Source: Oscheius dolichura (lineage: Eukaryota > Nematoda > Chromadorea > Rhabditida > Rhabditidae). Taken from it: 64,000 bases of DNA. A program made the translations under genes and the position numbers. The stretch is taken from contig OW051492.1 of the NCBI GenBank assembly GCA_932521035.1, forward strand, positions 11,408,001 to 11,472,000, in the 5' to 3' direction. Numbering within the stretch: the stretch's first letter is position 1; the number at the start of each line of letters is the position of its first letter. Under the pieces are notes generated by a model. That model was not told the origin of the DNA and searched no databases. It saw only the letters and a program-made list of their open reading frames with translations. This document shows, in pieces, positions 37,201 through 51,709 of the stretch.

Positions 37201-40200
37201 ATAAAACCCGTTTTGTTCAGCGAACCCTATTCGATCTTGGGTTATTCGTACTCTACTCGTCGAGCTCTACAAGAAGAGTGGTCGAACGTTCTCCAATCAT
37301 TAGGTTTTTATTCCGTACTGGCCTGTTCAAATTGCCCAAGAGATTTGTATTGGCTTAAACCCTGGTTTATGATCTAGGAGCCATAACGTGGCTCAAAGGC
37401 GTCCTCCTGTGACGGGAGCTGGTTTTTTAGACTCAGCTCGATGAGGCGGTTCGAAAGAGTACAATTTCGGACCTCCTACCTTCTTTTCCAAAAGCTGCAC
37501 CATATTACTGTACCTATTTCTGGATTATAATAGTTTTTGGGCTATAAAACCCGATTTGTTCAGCGAACCCTATTCGATCTTGGGTTATTCGTACTCTTCT
37601 CGTCGAGCTCTACAAGAAGAGTGGTCGAACGTTCTCCAATCATTAGGTTTTTATTCCGTACTGGCCTGTTCAAATTGCCCAAGAGATTTGTATTGGCTTA
37701 GACCCTGGTTTATGATCTAGGAGCCATAACGTGGCTCAAAGGCGTCCTCCTGTGACGGGAGCTGGTTTTTTAGACTCAGCTCGATGAGGCGGTTCGAAAG
37801 AGTACAATTTCGGACCTCCTACCTTCTTTTCCAAAAGCTGCACCATATTACTGTACCTTTTTCTGGATTATAATAGTTTTTGGGCTATAAAACCCGATTT
37901 GTTCAGCGAACCCTATTCGATCTTGGGTTATTCGTACTCTTCCCGTCGAGCTCTACAAGAAGAGTGGTCGAACGTTCTCCAATCATTAGGTTTTTATTCC
38001 GTACTGGCCTGTTCAAATTGCCCAAGAGATTTGTATTGGCTTAAACCCTGGTTTATGATCTAGGAGCCATAACGTGGCTCAAAGGCGTCCTCCTGTGACG
38101 GGAGCTGGTTTTTTAGACTCAGCTCGATGAGGCGGTTGGAAAGAGTACAATTTCGGACCTCCTACCTTCTTTTCCAAAAGCTGCACCATATTACTGTACC
38201 TATTTCTGGATTATAATAGTTTTTGGGCTATAAAACCCGTTTTGTTCAGCGAACCCTATTCGATCTTGGGTTATTCGTACTCTACTCGTCGAGCTCTACA
38301 AGAAGAGTGGTCGCACGTTCTCCAATCATTAGGTTTTTATTCCGTACTGGCCTGTTCAAATTGCCCAAGAGATTTGTATTGGCTTAAACCCTGGTTTATG
38401 ATCTAGGAGCCATAACGTGGCTCAAAGGCGTCCTCCTGTGACGGGAGCTGGTTTTTTAGACTCAGCTCGATGAGGCGGTTCGAAAGAGTACAATTTCGGA
38501 CCTCCTACCTTCTTTTCCAAAAGCTGCACCATATTACTGTACCTATTTCTGGATTATAATAGTTTTTGGGCTATAAAACCCGTTTTGTTCAGCGAACCCT
38601 ATTCGATCTTGGGTTATTCGTACTCTTCTCGTCGAGCTCTACAAGAAGAGTGGTCGAACGTTCTCCAATCATTAGGTTTTTATTCCGTACTGGCCTGTTC
38701 AAATTGCCCAAGAGATTTGTATTGGCCTACCCCCTATTTTTGGACTATAATAGTTTTTGGGCTATAAAACGCGATTTGTTCAGCGAACCCTATTCGATCT
38801 TGGGTTATTCGTACTCTACTCGTCGAGCTCTACAAGAAGAGTGGTCGAACGTTCTCCAATCATTAGGTTTTTATTCCGTACTGGCCTGTTCAAATTGCCC
38901 AAGAGATTTGTATTGGCTTAAACCCTGGTTTATGATCTAGGAGCCATAACGTGGCTCAAAGGCGTCCTCCTGTGACGGGAGCTGGTTTTTTAGACTCAGC
39001 TCGATGAGGCGGTTCGAAAGAGTACAATTTCGGACCTCCTACCTTCTTTTCCAAAAGCTGCACCATATTACTGTACCTATTTCTGGATTATAATAGTTTT
39101 TGGGCTATAAAACCCGTTTTGTTCAGCGAACCCTATTCGATCTTGGGTTATTCGTACTCTACTCGTCGAGCTCTACAAGAAGAGTGGTCGAACGTTCTCC
39201 AATCATTAGGTTTTTATTCCGTACTGGCCTGTTCAAATTGCCCAAGAGATTTGTATTGGCTTAAACCCTGGTTTATGATCTAGGAGCCATAACGTGGCTC
39301 AAAGGCGTCCTCCTGTGACGGGAGCTGGTTTTTTAGACTCAGCTCGATGAGGCGGTTCGAAAGAGTACAATTTCGGACCTCCTACCTTCTTTTCCAAAAG
39401 CTGCACCATATTACTGTACCTATTTCTGGATTATAATAGTTTTTGGGCTATAAAACCCGATTTGTTCAGCGAACCCTATTCGATCTTGGGTTATTCGTAC
39501 TCAACTCGTCGAGCTCTACAAGAAGAGTGGTCGAACGTTCTCCAATCATTAGGTTTTTATTCCGTACTGGCCTGTTCAAATTGCCCAAGAGATTTGTATT
39601 GGCTTAAACCCTGGTTTATGATCTAGGAGCCATAACGTGGCTCAAAGGCGTCCTCCTGTGACGGGAGCTGGTTTTTTAGACTCAGCTCGATGAGGCGGTT
39701 CGAAAGAGTACAATTTCGGACCTCCTACCTTCTTTTCCAAAAGCTGCACCATATTACTGTACCTATTTCTGGATTATAATAGTTTTTGGGCTATAAAACC
39801 CGTTTTGTTCAGCGAACCCTATTCGATCTTGGGTTATTCGTACTCTACTCGTCGAGCTCTACAAGAAGAGTGGTCGAACGTTCTCCAATCATTAGGTTTT
39901 TATTCCGTACTGGCCTGTTCAAATTGCCCAAGAGATTTGTATTGGCTTAAACCCTGGTTTATGATCTAGGAGCCATAACGTGGCTCAAAGGCGTCCTCCT
40001 GTGACGGGAGCTGGTTTTTTAGACTCAGCTCGATGAGGCGGTTCGAAAGAGTACAATTTCGGACCTCCTACCTTCTTTTCCAAAAGCTGCACCATATTAC
40101 TGTACCTATTTCTGGATTATAATAGTTTTTGGGCTATAAAACCCGATTTGTTCAGCGAACCCTATTCGATCTTGGGTTATTCGTACTCTTCTCGTCGAGC

Positions 40201-43200
40201 TCTACAAGAAGAGCGGTCGAACGTTCTCCAATCATTAGGTTTTTATTCCGTACTGGCCTGTTCAAATTGCCCAAGAGATTTGTATTGGCTTAAACCCTGG
40301 TTTATGATCTAGGAGCCATAACGTGGCTCAAAGGCGTCCTCCTGTGACGGGAGCTGGTTTTTTAGACTCAGCTCGATGAGGCGGTTCGAAAGAGTACAAT
40401 TTCGGACCTCCTACCTTCTTTTCCAAAAGCTGCACCATATTACTGTACCTATTTCTGGATTATAATAGTTTTTGGGCTATAAAACCCGTTTTGTTCAGCG
40501 AACCCTATTCGATCTTGGGTTATTCGTACTCTACTCGTCGAGCTCTACAAGAAGAGTGGTCGAACGTTCTCCAATCATTAGGTTTTTATTCCGTACTGGC
40601 CTGTTCAAATTGCCCAAGAGATTTGTATTGGCTTAAACCCTGGTTTATGATCTAGGAGCCATAACGTGGCTCAAAGGCGTCCTCCTGTGACGGGAGCTGG
40701 TTTTTTAGACTCAGCTCGATGAGGCGGTTCGAAAGAGTACAATTTCGGACCTCCTACCTTCTTTTCCAAAAGCTGCACCATATTACTGTACCTATTTCTG
40801 GATTATAATAGTTTTTGGGCTATAAAACCCGTTTTGTTCAGCGAACCCTATTCGATCTTGGGTTATTCGTACTCTACTCGTCGAGCTCTACAAGAAGAGT
40901 GGTCGAACGTTCTCCAATCATTAGGTTTTTATTCCGTACTGGCCTGTTCAAATTGCCCAAGAGATTTGTATTGGCTTAAACCCTGGTTTATGATCTAGGA
41001 GCCATAACGTGGCTCAAAGGCGTCCTCCTGTGACGGGAGCTGGTTTTTTAGACTCAGCTCGATGAGGCGGTTCGAAAGAGTACAATTTCGGACCTCCTAC
41101 CTTCTTTTCCAAAAGCTGCACCATATTACTGTACCTATTTCTGGATTATAATAGTTTTTGGGCTATAAAACCCGATTTGTTCAGCGAACCCTATTCGATC
41201 TTGGGTTATTCGTACTCAACTCGTCGAGCTCTACAAGAAGAGTGGTCGAACGTTCTCCAATCATTAGGTTTTTATTCCGTACTGGCCTGTTCAAATTGCC
41301 CAAGAGATTTGTATTGGCTTAAACCCTGGTTTATGATCTAGGAGCCATAACGTGGCTCAAAGGCGTCCTCCTGTGACGGGAGCTGGTTTTTTAGACTCAG
41401 CTCGATGAGGCGGTTCGAAAGAGTACAATTTCGGACCTCCTACCTTCTTTTCCAAAAGCTGCACCATATTACTGTACCTATTTCTGGATTATAATAGTTT
41501 TTGGGCTATAAAACCCGTTTTGTTCAGCGAACCCTATTCGATCTTGGGTTATTCGTACTCTACTCGTCGAGCTCTACAAGAAGAGTGGTCGAACGTTCTC
41601 CAATCATTAGGTTTTTATTCCGTACTGGCCTGTTCAAATTGCCCAAGAGATTTGTATTGGCTTAAACCCTGGTTTATGATCTAGGAGCCATAACGTGGCT
41701 CAAAGGCGTCCTCCTGTGACGGGAGCTGGTTTTTTAGACTCAGCTCGATGAGGCGGTTCGAAAGAGTACAATTTCGGACCTCCTACCTTCTTTTCCAAAA
41801 GCTGCACCATATTACTGTACCTATTTCTGGATTATAATAGTTTTTGGGCTATAAAACCCGATTTGTTCAGCGAACCCTATTCGATCTTGGGTTATTCGTA
41901 CTCTTCTCGTCGAGCTCTACAAGAAGAGCGGTCGAACGTTCTCCAATCATTAGGTTTTTATTCCGTACTGGCCTGTTCAAATTGCCCAAGAGATTTGTAT
42001 TGGCTTAAACCCTGGTTTATGATCTAGGAGCCATAACGTGGCTCAAAGGCGTCCTCCTGTGACGGGAGCTGGTTTTTTAGACTCAGCTCGATGAGGCGGT
42101 TCGAAAGAGTACAATTTCGGACCTCCTACCTTCTTTTCCAAAAGCTGCACCATATTACTGTACCTATTTCTGGATTATAATAGTTTTTGGGCTATAAAAC
42201 CCGTTTTGTTCAGCGAACCCTATTCGATCTTGGGTTATTCGTACTCTACTCGTCGAGCTCTACAAGAAGAGTGGTCGAACGTTCTCCAATCATTAGGTTT
42301 TTATTCCGTACTGGCCTGTTCAAATTGCCCAAGAGATTTGTATTGGCTTAAACCCTGGTTTATGATCTAGGAGCCATAACGTGGCTCAAAGGCGTCCTCC
42401 TGTGACGGGAGCTGGTTTTTTAGACTCAGCTCGATGAGGCGGTTCGAAAGAGTACAATTTCGGACCTCCTACCTTCTTTTCCAAAAGCTGCACCATATTA
42501 CTGTACCTATTTCTGGATTATAATAGTTTTTGGGCTATAAAACCCGATTTGTTCAGCGAACCCTATTCGATCTTGGGTTATTCGTACTCTTCTCGTCGAG
42601 CTCTACAAGAAGAGCGGTCGAACGTTCTCCAATCATTAGGTTTTTATTCCGTACTGGCCTGTTCAAATTGCCCAAGAGATTTGTATTGGCTTAAACCCTG
42701 GTTTATGATCTAGGAGCCATAACGTGGCTCAAAGGCGTCCTCCTGTGACGGGAGCTGGTTTTTTAGACTCAGCTCGATGAGGCGGTTCGAAAGAGTACAA
42801 TTTCGGACCTCCTACCTTCTTTTCCAAAAGCTGCACCATATTACTGTACCTATTTCTGGATTATAATAGTTTTTGGGCTATAAAACCCGTTTTGTTCAGC
42901 GAACCCTATTCGATCTTGGGTTATTCGTACTCTACTCGTCGAGCTCTACAAGAAGAGTGGTCGAACGTTCTCCAATCATTAGGTTTTTATTCCGTACTGG
43001 CCTGTTCAAATTGCCCAAGAGATTTGTATTGGCTTAAACCCTGGTTTATGATCTAGGAGCCATAACGTGGCTCAAAGGCGTCCTCCTGTGACGGGAGCTG
43101 GTTTTTTAGACTCAGCTCGATGAGGCGGTTCGAAAGAGTACAATTTCGGACCTCCTACCTTCTTTTCCAAAAGCTGCACCATATTACTGTACCTATTTCT

Positions 43201-45113
43201 GGATTATAATAGTTTTTGGGCTATAAAACCCGATTTGTTCAGCGAACCCTATTCGATCTTGGGTTATTCGTACTCTTCTCGTCGAGCTCTACAAGAAGAG
43301 CGGTCGAACGTTCTCCAATCATTAGGTTTTTATTCCGTACTGGCCTGTTCAAATTGCCCAAGAGATTTGTATTGGCTTAAACCCTGGTTTATGATCTAGG
43401 AGCCATAACGTGGCTCAAAGGCGTCCTCCTGTGACGGGAGCTGGTTTTTTAGACTCAGCTCGATGAGGCGGTTCGAAAGAGTACAATTTCGGACCTCCTA
43501 CCTTCTTTTCCAAAAGCTGCACCATATTACTGTACCTATTTCTGGATTATAATAGTTTTTGGGCTATAAAACCCGTTTTGTTCAGCGAACCCTATTCGAT
43601 CTTGGGTTATTCGTACTCTACTCGTCGAGCTCTACAAGAAGAGTGGTCGAACGTTCTCCAATCATTAGGTTTTTATTCCGTACTGGCCTGTTCAAATTGC
43701 CCAAGAGATTTGTATTGGCTTAAACCCTGGTTTATGATCTAGGAGCCATAACGTGGCTCAAAGGCGTCCTCCTGTGACGGGAGCTGGTTTTTTAGACTCA
43801 GCTCGATGAGGCGGTTCGAAAGAGTACAATTTCGGACCTCCTACCTTCTTTTCCAAAAGCTGCACCATATTACTGTACCTATTTCTGGATTATAATAGTT
43901 TTTGGGCTATAAAACCCGATTTGTTCAGCGAACCCTATTCGATCTTGGGTTATTCGTACTCTTCTCGTCGAGCTCTACAAGAAGAGCGGTCGAACGTTCT
44001 CCAATCATTAGGTTTTTATTCCGTACTGGCCTGTTCAAATTGCCCAAGAGATTTGTATTGGCTTAAACCCTGGTTTATGATCTAGGAGCCATAACGTGGC
44101 TCAAAGGCGTCCTCCTGTGACGGGAGCTGGTTTTTTAGACTCAGCTCGATGAGGCGGTTCGAAAGAGTACAATTTCGGACCTCCTACCTTCTTTTCCAAA
44201 AGCTGCACCATATTACTGTACCTATTTCTGGATTATAATAGTTTTTGGGCTATAAAACCCGTTTTGTTCAGCGAACCCTATTCGATCTTGGGTTATTCGT
44301 ACTCTACTCGTCGAGCTCTACAAGAAGAGTGGTCGAACGTTCTCCAATCATTAGGTTTTTATTCCGTACTGGCCTGTTCAAATTGCCCAAGAGATTTGTA
44401 TTGGCTTAAACCCTGGTTTATGATCTAGGAGCCATAACGTGGCTCAAAGGCGTCCTCCTGTGACGGGAGCTGGTTTTTTAGACTCAGCTCGATGAGGCGG
44501 TTCGAAAGAGTACAATTTCGGACCTCCTACCTTCTTTTCCAAAAGCTGCACCATATTACTGTACCTATTTCTGGATTATAATAGTTTTTGGGCTATAAAA
44601 CCCGATTTGTTCAGCGAACCCTATTCGATCTTGGGTTATTCGTACTCTTCTCGTCGAGCTCTACAAGAAGAGTGGTCGAACGTTCTCCAATCATTAGGTT
44701 TTTATTCCGTACTGGCCTGTTCAAATTGCCCAAGAGATTTGTATTGGCTTAGACCCTGGTTTATGATCTAGGAGCCATAACGTGGCTCAAAGGCGTCCTC
44801 CTGTGACGGGAGCTGGTTTTTTAGACTCAGCTCGATGAGGCGGTTCGAAAGAGTACAATTTCGGACCTCCTACCTTCTTTTCCAAAAGCTGCACCATATT
44901 ACTGTACCTATTTCTGGATTATAATAGTTTTTGGGCTATAAAACCCGTTTTGTTCAGCGAACCCTATTCGATCTTGGGTTATTCGTACTCTACTCGTCGA
45001 GCTCTACAAGAAGAGTGGTCGAACGTTCTCCAATCATTAGGTTTTTATTCCGTACTGGCCTGTTCAAATTGCCCAAGAGATTTGTATTGGCTTAAACCCT
45101 GGTTTATGATCTA
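34290..45113 (+). repeat. Block D: 686-bp dimeric HOR
   Basis: T units alternate strictly with A units carrying GCGGTCG over long stretches (34976-37719 and 41341-44770), a 686-bp period. One A-like unit with CAACTCG starts each run (34633, 39283, 40998). One A unit with GTGGTCG, followed by TTAGACCC at the unit end instead of TTAAACCC, closes it (37377, 44428). The run is interrupted at 37720-38939 by a copy of the block C cassette including a 534-bp unit at 38406. Confidence 0.88.
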
Positions 45114-48100
45114 GGAGCCATAACGTGGCTCAAAGGCGTCCTCCTGTGACGGGAGCTGGTTTTTTAGACTCAGCTCGATGAGGCGGTTCGAAAGAGTACA
45201 ATTTCGGACCTCCTACCTTCTTTTCCAAAAGCTGCACCATATTACTGTACCTATTTCTGGATTATAATAGTTTTTGGGCTATAAAACCCGATTTGTTCAG
45301 CGAACCCTGTTCGATCTTGGGTTATTCGTACTCTTCTCGTCGAGCTCTACAAGAAGAGTGGTCGAACGTTCTCCAATCATTAGGTTTTTATTCCGTACTG
45401 GCCTGTTCAAATTGCCCAAGAGATTTGTATTGGCTTAAACCCTGGTTTATGATCTAGGAGCCATAACGTGGCTCAAAGGCGTCCTCCTGTGACGGGAGCT
45501 GGTTTTTTAGACTCAGCTCGATGAGGCGGTTCGAAAGAGTACAATTTCGGACCTCCTACCTTCTTTTCCAAAAGCTGCACCATATTACTGTACCTATTTC
45601 TGGATTATAATAGTTTTTGGGCTATAAAACCCGTTTTGTTCAGCGAACCCTATTCGATCTTGGGTTATTCGTACTCTACTCGTCGAGCTCTACAAGAAGA
45701 GTGGTCGAACGTTCTCCAATCATTAGGTTTTTATTCCGTACTGGCCTGTTCAAATTGCCCAAGAGATTTGTATTGGCTTAAACCCTGGTTTATGATCTAG
45801 GAGCCATAACGTGGCTCAAAGGCGTCCTCCTGTGACGGGAGCTGGTTTTTTAGACTCAGCTCGATGAGGCGGTTCGAAAGAGTACAATTTCGGACCTCCT
45901 ACCTTCTTTTCCAAAAGCTGCACCATATTACTGTACCTATTTCTGGATTATAATAGTTTTTGGGCTATAAAACCCGTTTTGTTCAGCGAACCCTATTCGA
46001 TCTTGGGTTATTCGTACTCTACTCGTCGAGCTCTACAAGAAGAGTGGTCGAACGTTCTCCAATCATTAGGTTTTTATTCCGTACTGGCCTGTTCAAATTG
46101 CCCAAGAGATTTGTATTGGCTTAAACCCTGGTTTATGATCTAGGAGCCATAACGTGGCTCAAAGGCGTCCTCCTGTGACGGGAGCTGGTTTTTTAGACTC
46201 AGCTCGATGAGGCGGTTGGAAAGAGTACAATTTCGGACCTCCTACCTTTTTTTCCAAAAGCTGCACCATATTACTGTACCTATTTCTGGATTATAATAGT
46301 TTTTGGGCTATAAAACCCGTTTTGTTCAGCGAACCCTATTCGATCTTGGGTTATTCGTACTCTTCTCGTCGAGCTCTACAAGAAGAGTGGTCGAACGTTC
46401 TCCAATCATTAGGTTTTTATTCCGTACTGGCCTGTTCAAATTGCCCAAGAGATTTGTATTGGCCTACCCCCTATTTTTGGACTATAATAGTTTTTGGGCT
46501 ATAAAACGCGATTTGTTCAGCGAACCCTATTCGATCTTGGGTTATTCGTACTCTTCTCGTCGAGCTCTACAAGAAGAGTGGTCGAACGTTCTCCAATCAT
46601 TAGGTTTTTATTCCGTACTGGCCTGTTCAAATTGCCCAAGAGATTTGTATTGGCTTAAACCCTGGTTTATGATCTAGGAGCCATAACGTGGCTCAAAGGC
46701 GTCCTCCTGTGACGGGAGCTGGTTTTTTAGACTCAGCTCGATGAGGCGGTTGGAAAGAGTACAATTTCGGACCTCCTACCTTTTTTTTCCAAAAGCTGCA
46801 CCATATTACTGTACCTATTTCTGGATTATAATAGTTTTTGGGCTATAAAACCCGTTTTGTTCAGCGAACCCTATTCGATCTTGGGTTATTCGTACTCTTC
46901 TCGTCGAGCTCTACAAGAAGAGTGGTCGAACGTTCTCCAATCATTAGGTTTTTATTCCGTACTGGCCTGTTCAAATTGCCCAAGAGATTTGTATTGGCCT
47001 ACCCCCTATTTTTGGACTATAATAGTTTTTGGGCTATAAAACGCGATTTGTTCAGCGAACCCTATTCGATCTTGGGTTATTCGTACTCTTCTCGTCGAGC
47101 TCTACAAGAAGAGTGGTCGAACGTTCTCCAATCATTAGGTTTTTATTCCGTACTGGCCTGTTCAAATTGCCCAAGAGATTTGTATTGGCTTAAACCCTGG
47201 TTTATGATCTAGGAGCCATAACGTGGCTCAAAGGCGTCCTCCTGTGACGGGAGCTGGTTTTTTAGACTCAGCTCGATGAGGCGGTTCGAAAGAGTACAAT
47301 TTCGGACCTCCTACCTTCTTTTCCAAAAGCTGCACCATATTACTGTACCTATTTCTGGATTATAATAGTTTTTGGGCTATAAAACCCGATTTGTTCAGCG
47401 AACCCTATTCGATCTTGGGTTATTCGTACTCTTCTCGTCGAGCTCTACAAGAAGAGCGGTCGAACGTTCTCCAATCATTAGGTTTTTATTCCGTACTGGC
47501 CTGTTCAAATTGCCCAAGAGATTTGTATTGGCTTAAACCCTGGTTTATGATCTAGGAGCCATAACGTGGCTCAAAGGCGTCCTCCTGTGACGGGAGCTGG
47601 TTTTTTAGACTCAGCTCGATGAGGCGGTTCGAAAGAGTACAATTTCGGACCTCCTACCTCCTTTTCCAAAAGCTGCACCATATTACTGTACCTATTTCTG
47701 GATTATAATAGTTTTTGGGCTATAAAACCCGTTTTGTTCAGCGAACCCTATTCGATCTTGGGTTATTCGTACTCTACTCGTCGAGCTCTACAAGAAGAGT
47801 GGTCGAACGTTCTCCAATCATTAGGTTTTTATTCCGTACTGGCCTGTTCAATTTGCCCAAGAGATTTGTATTGGCTTAAACCCTGGTTTATGATCTAGGA
47901 GCCATAACGTGGCTCAAAGGCGTCCTCCTGTGACGGGAGCTGGTTTTTTAGACTCAGCTCGATGAGGCGGTTCGAAAGAGTACAATTTCGGACCTCCTAC
48001 CTTCTTTTCCAAAAGCTGCACCATATTACTGTACCTATTTCTGGATTATAATAGTTTTTGGGCTATAAAACCCGTTTTGTTCAGCGAACCCTATTCGATC

Positions 48101-51100
48101 TTGGGTTATTCGTACTCTACTCGTCGAGCTCTACAAGAAGAGTGGTCGAACGTTCTCCAATCATTAGGTTTTTATTCCGTACTGGCCTGTTCAAATTGCC
48201 CAAGAGATTTGTATTGGCTTAAACCCTGGTTTATGATCTAGGAGCCATAACGTGGCTCAAAGGCGTCCTCCTGTGACGGGAGCTGGTTTTTTAGACTCAG
48301 CTCGATGAGGCGGTTCGAAAGAGTACAATTTCGGACCTCCTACCTTCTTTTCCAAAAGCTGCACCATATTACTGTACCTATTTCTGGATTATAATAGTTT
48401 TTGGGCTATAAAACCCGATTTGTTCAGCGAACCCTGTTCGATCTTGGGTTATTCGTACTCTTCTCGTCGAGCTCTACAAGAAGAGTGGTCGAACGTTCTC
48501 CAATCATTAGGTTTTTATTCCGTACTGGCCTGTTCAAATTGCCCAAGAGATTTGTATTGGCTTAAACCCTGGTTTATGATCTAGGAGCCATAACGTGGCT
48601 CAAAGGCGTCCTCCTGTGACGGGAGCTGGTTTTTTAGACTCAGCTCGATGAGGCGGTTCGAAAGAGTACAATTTCGGACCTCCTACCTTCTTTTCCAAAA
48701 GCTGCACCATATTACTGTACCTATTTCTGGATTATAATAGTTTTTGGGCTATAAAACCCGATTTGTTCAGCGAACCCTGTTCGATCTTGGGTTATTCGTA
48801 CTCTTCTCGTCGAGCTCTACAAGAAGAGTGGTCGAACGTTCTCCAATCATTAGGTTTTTATTCCGTACTGGCCTGTTCAAATTGCCCAAGAGATTTGTAT
48901 TGGCTTAAACCCTGGTTTATGATCTAGGAGCCATAACGTGGCTCAAAGGCGTCCTCCTGTGACGGGAGCTGGTTTTTTAGACTCAGCTCGATGAGGCGGT
49001 TCGAAAGAGTACAATTTCGGACCTCCTACCTTCTTTTCCAAAAGCTGCACCATATTACTGTACCTATTTCTGGATTATAATAGTTTTTGGGCTATAAAAC
49101 CCGTTTTGTTCAGCGAACCCTATTCGATCTTGGGTTATTCGTACTCTACTCGTCGAGCTCTACAAGAAGAGTGGTCGAACGTTCTCCAATCATTAGGTTT
49201 TTATTCCGTACTGGCCTGTTCAAATTGCCCAAGAGATTTGTATTGGCTTAAACCCTGGTTTATGATCTAGGAGCCATAACGTGGCTCAAAGGCGTCCTCC
49301 TGTGACGGGAGCTGGTTTTTTAGACTCAGCTCGATGAGGCGGTTCGAAAGAGTACAATTTCGGACCTCCTACCTTCTTTTCCAAAAGCTGCACCATATTA
49401 CTGTACCTATTTCTGGATTATAATAGTTTTTGGGCTATAAAACCCGTTTTGTTCAGCGAACCCTATTCGATCTTGGGTTATTCGTACTCTTCTCGTCGAG
49501 CTCTACAAGAAGAGTGGTCGAACGTTCTCCAATCATTAGGTTTTTATTCCGTACTGGCCTGTTCAAATTGCCCAAGAGATTTGTATTGGCTTAAACCCTG
49601 GTTTATGATCTAGGAGCCATAACGTGGCTCAAAGGCGTCCTCCTGTGACGGGAGCTGGTTTTTTAGACTCAGCTCGATGAGGCGGTTCGAAAGAGTACAA
49701 TTTCGGACCTCCTACCTTCTTTTCCAAAAGCTGCACCATATTACTGTACCTATTTCTGGATTATAATAGTTTTTGGGCTATAAAACCCGATTTGTTCAGC
49801 GAACCCTGTTCGATCTTGGGTTATTCGTACTCTTCTCGTCGAGCTCTACAAGAAGAGTGGTCGAACGTTCTCCAATCATTAGGTTTTTATTCCGTACTGG
49901 CCTGTTCAAATTGCCCAAGAGATTTGTATTGGCTTAAACCCTGGTTTATGATCTAGGAGCCATAACGTGGCTCAAAGGCGTCCTCCTGTGACGGGAGCTG
50001 GTTTTTTAGACTCAGCTCGATGAGGCGGTTCGAAAGAGTACAATTTCGGACCTCCTACCTTCTTTTCCAAAAGCTGCACCATATTACTGTACCTATTTCT
50101 GGATTATAATAGTTTTTGGGCTATAAAACCCGTTTTGTTCAGCGAACCCTATTCGATCTTGGGTTATTCGTACTCTACTCGTCGAGCTCTACAAGAAGAG
50201 TGGTCGAACGTTCTCCAATCATTAGGTTTTTATTCCGTACTGGCCTGTTCAAATTGCCCAAGAGATTTGTATTGGCTTAAACCCTGGTTTATGATCTAGG
50301 AGCCATAACGTGGCTCAAAGGCGTCCTCCTGTGACGGGAGCTGGTTTTTTAGACTCAGCTCGATGAGGCGGTTCGAAAGAGTACAATTTCGGACCTCCTA
50401 CCTTCTTTTCCAAAAGCTGCACCATATTACTGTACCTATTTCTGGATTATAATAGTTTTTGGGCTATAAAACCCGTTTTGTTCAGCGAACCCTATTCGAT
50501 CTTGGGTTATTCGTACTCTACTCGTCGAGCTCTACAAGAAGAGTGGTCGAACGTTCTCCAATCATTAGGTTTTTATTCCGTACTGGCCTGTTCAAATTGC
50601 CCAAGAGATTTGTATTGGCTTAAACCCTGGTTTATGATCTAGGAGCCATAACGTGGCTCAAAGGCGTCCTCCTGTGACGGGAGCTGGTTTTTTAGACTCA
50701 GCTCGATGAGGCGGTTGGAAAGAGTACAATTTCGGACCTCCTACCTTTTTTTCCAAAAGCTGCACCATATTACTGTACCTATTTCTGGATTATAATAGTT
50801 TTTGGGCTATAAAACCCGTTTTGTTCAGCGAACCCTATTCGATCTTGGGTTATTCGTACTCTTCTCGTCGAGCTCTACAAGAAGAGTGGTCGAACGTTCT
50901 CCAATCATTAGGTTTTTATTCCGTACTGGCCTGTTCAAATTGCCCAAGAGATTTGTATTGGCCTACCCCCTATTTTTGGACTATAATAGTTTTTGGGCTA
51001 TAAAACGCGATTTGTTCAGCGAACCCTATTCGATCTTGGGTTATTCGTACTCTTCTCGTCGAGCTCTACAAGAAGAGTGGTCGAACGTTCTCCAATCATT

Positions 51101-51709
51101 AGGTTTTTATTCCGTACTGGCCTGTTCAAATTGCCCAAGAGATTTGTATTGGCTTAAACCCTGGTTTATGATCTAGGAGCCATAACGTGGCTCAAAGGCG
51201 TCCTCCTGTGACGGGAGCTGGTTTTTTAGACTCAGCTCGATGAGGCGGTTGGAAAGAGTACAATTTCGGACCTCCTACCTTTTTTTCCAAAAGCTGCACC
51301 ATATTACTGTACCTATTTCTGGATTATAATAGTTTTTGGGCTATAAAACCCGTTTTGTTCAGCGAACCTTATTCGATCTTGGGTTATTCGTACTCTTCTC
51401 GTCGAGCTCTACAAGAAGAGTGGTCGAACGTTCTCCAATCATTAGGTTTTTATTCCGTACTGGCCTGTTCAAATTGCCCAAGAGATTTGTATTGGCCTAC
51501 CCCCTATTTTTGGACTATAATAGTTTTTGGGCTATAAAACGCGATTTGTTCAGCGAACCCTATTCGATCTTGGGTTATTCGTACTCTTCTCGTCGAGCTC
51601 TACAAGAAGAGTGGTCGAACGTTCTCCAATCATTAGGTTTTTATTCCGTACTGGCCTGTTCAAATTGCCCAAGAGATTTGTATTGGCTTAAACCCTGGTT
51701 TATGATCTA
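45114..51709 (+). repeat. Block E: repeats ending in two adjacent long units
   Basis: The series TGTTCG A unit, T, T, long, long occurs at 45114-47211 and 49613-51709. All four long units have GGTTGG, a T7 or T8 tract in CCTTTTTTTCC, and CTTCTCG in both halves. Between the two series are single units 47212-49612. One of these (47555) has CCTACCTCC and CAATTTGCCC as private changes. Two adjacent TGTTCG units are at 48241 and 48584, and a T-like unit with CTTCTCG is at 49270. Confidence 0.85.
46677..47211 (+). repeat. 535-bp long unit with T8 tract
   Basis: This unit is one base longer than the preceding 534-bp unit because the tract after CCTACC has eight T instead of seven. The same 535-bp form is at 55066-55600 and 59088-59622. 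Homopolymer length could be true slippage or a sequencing error, though the two later copies sit in a duplicated segment and agree with each other. Confidence 0.85.
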
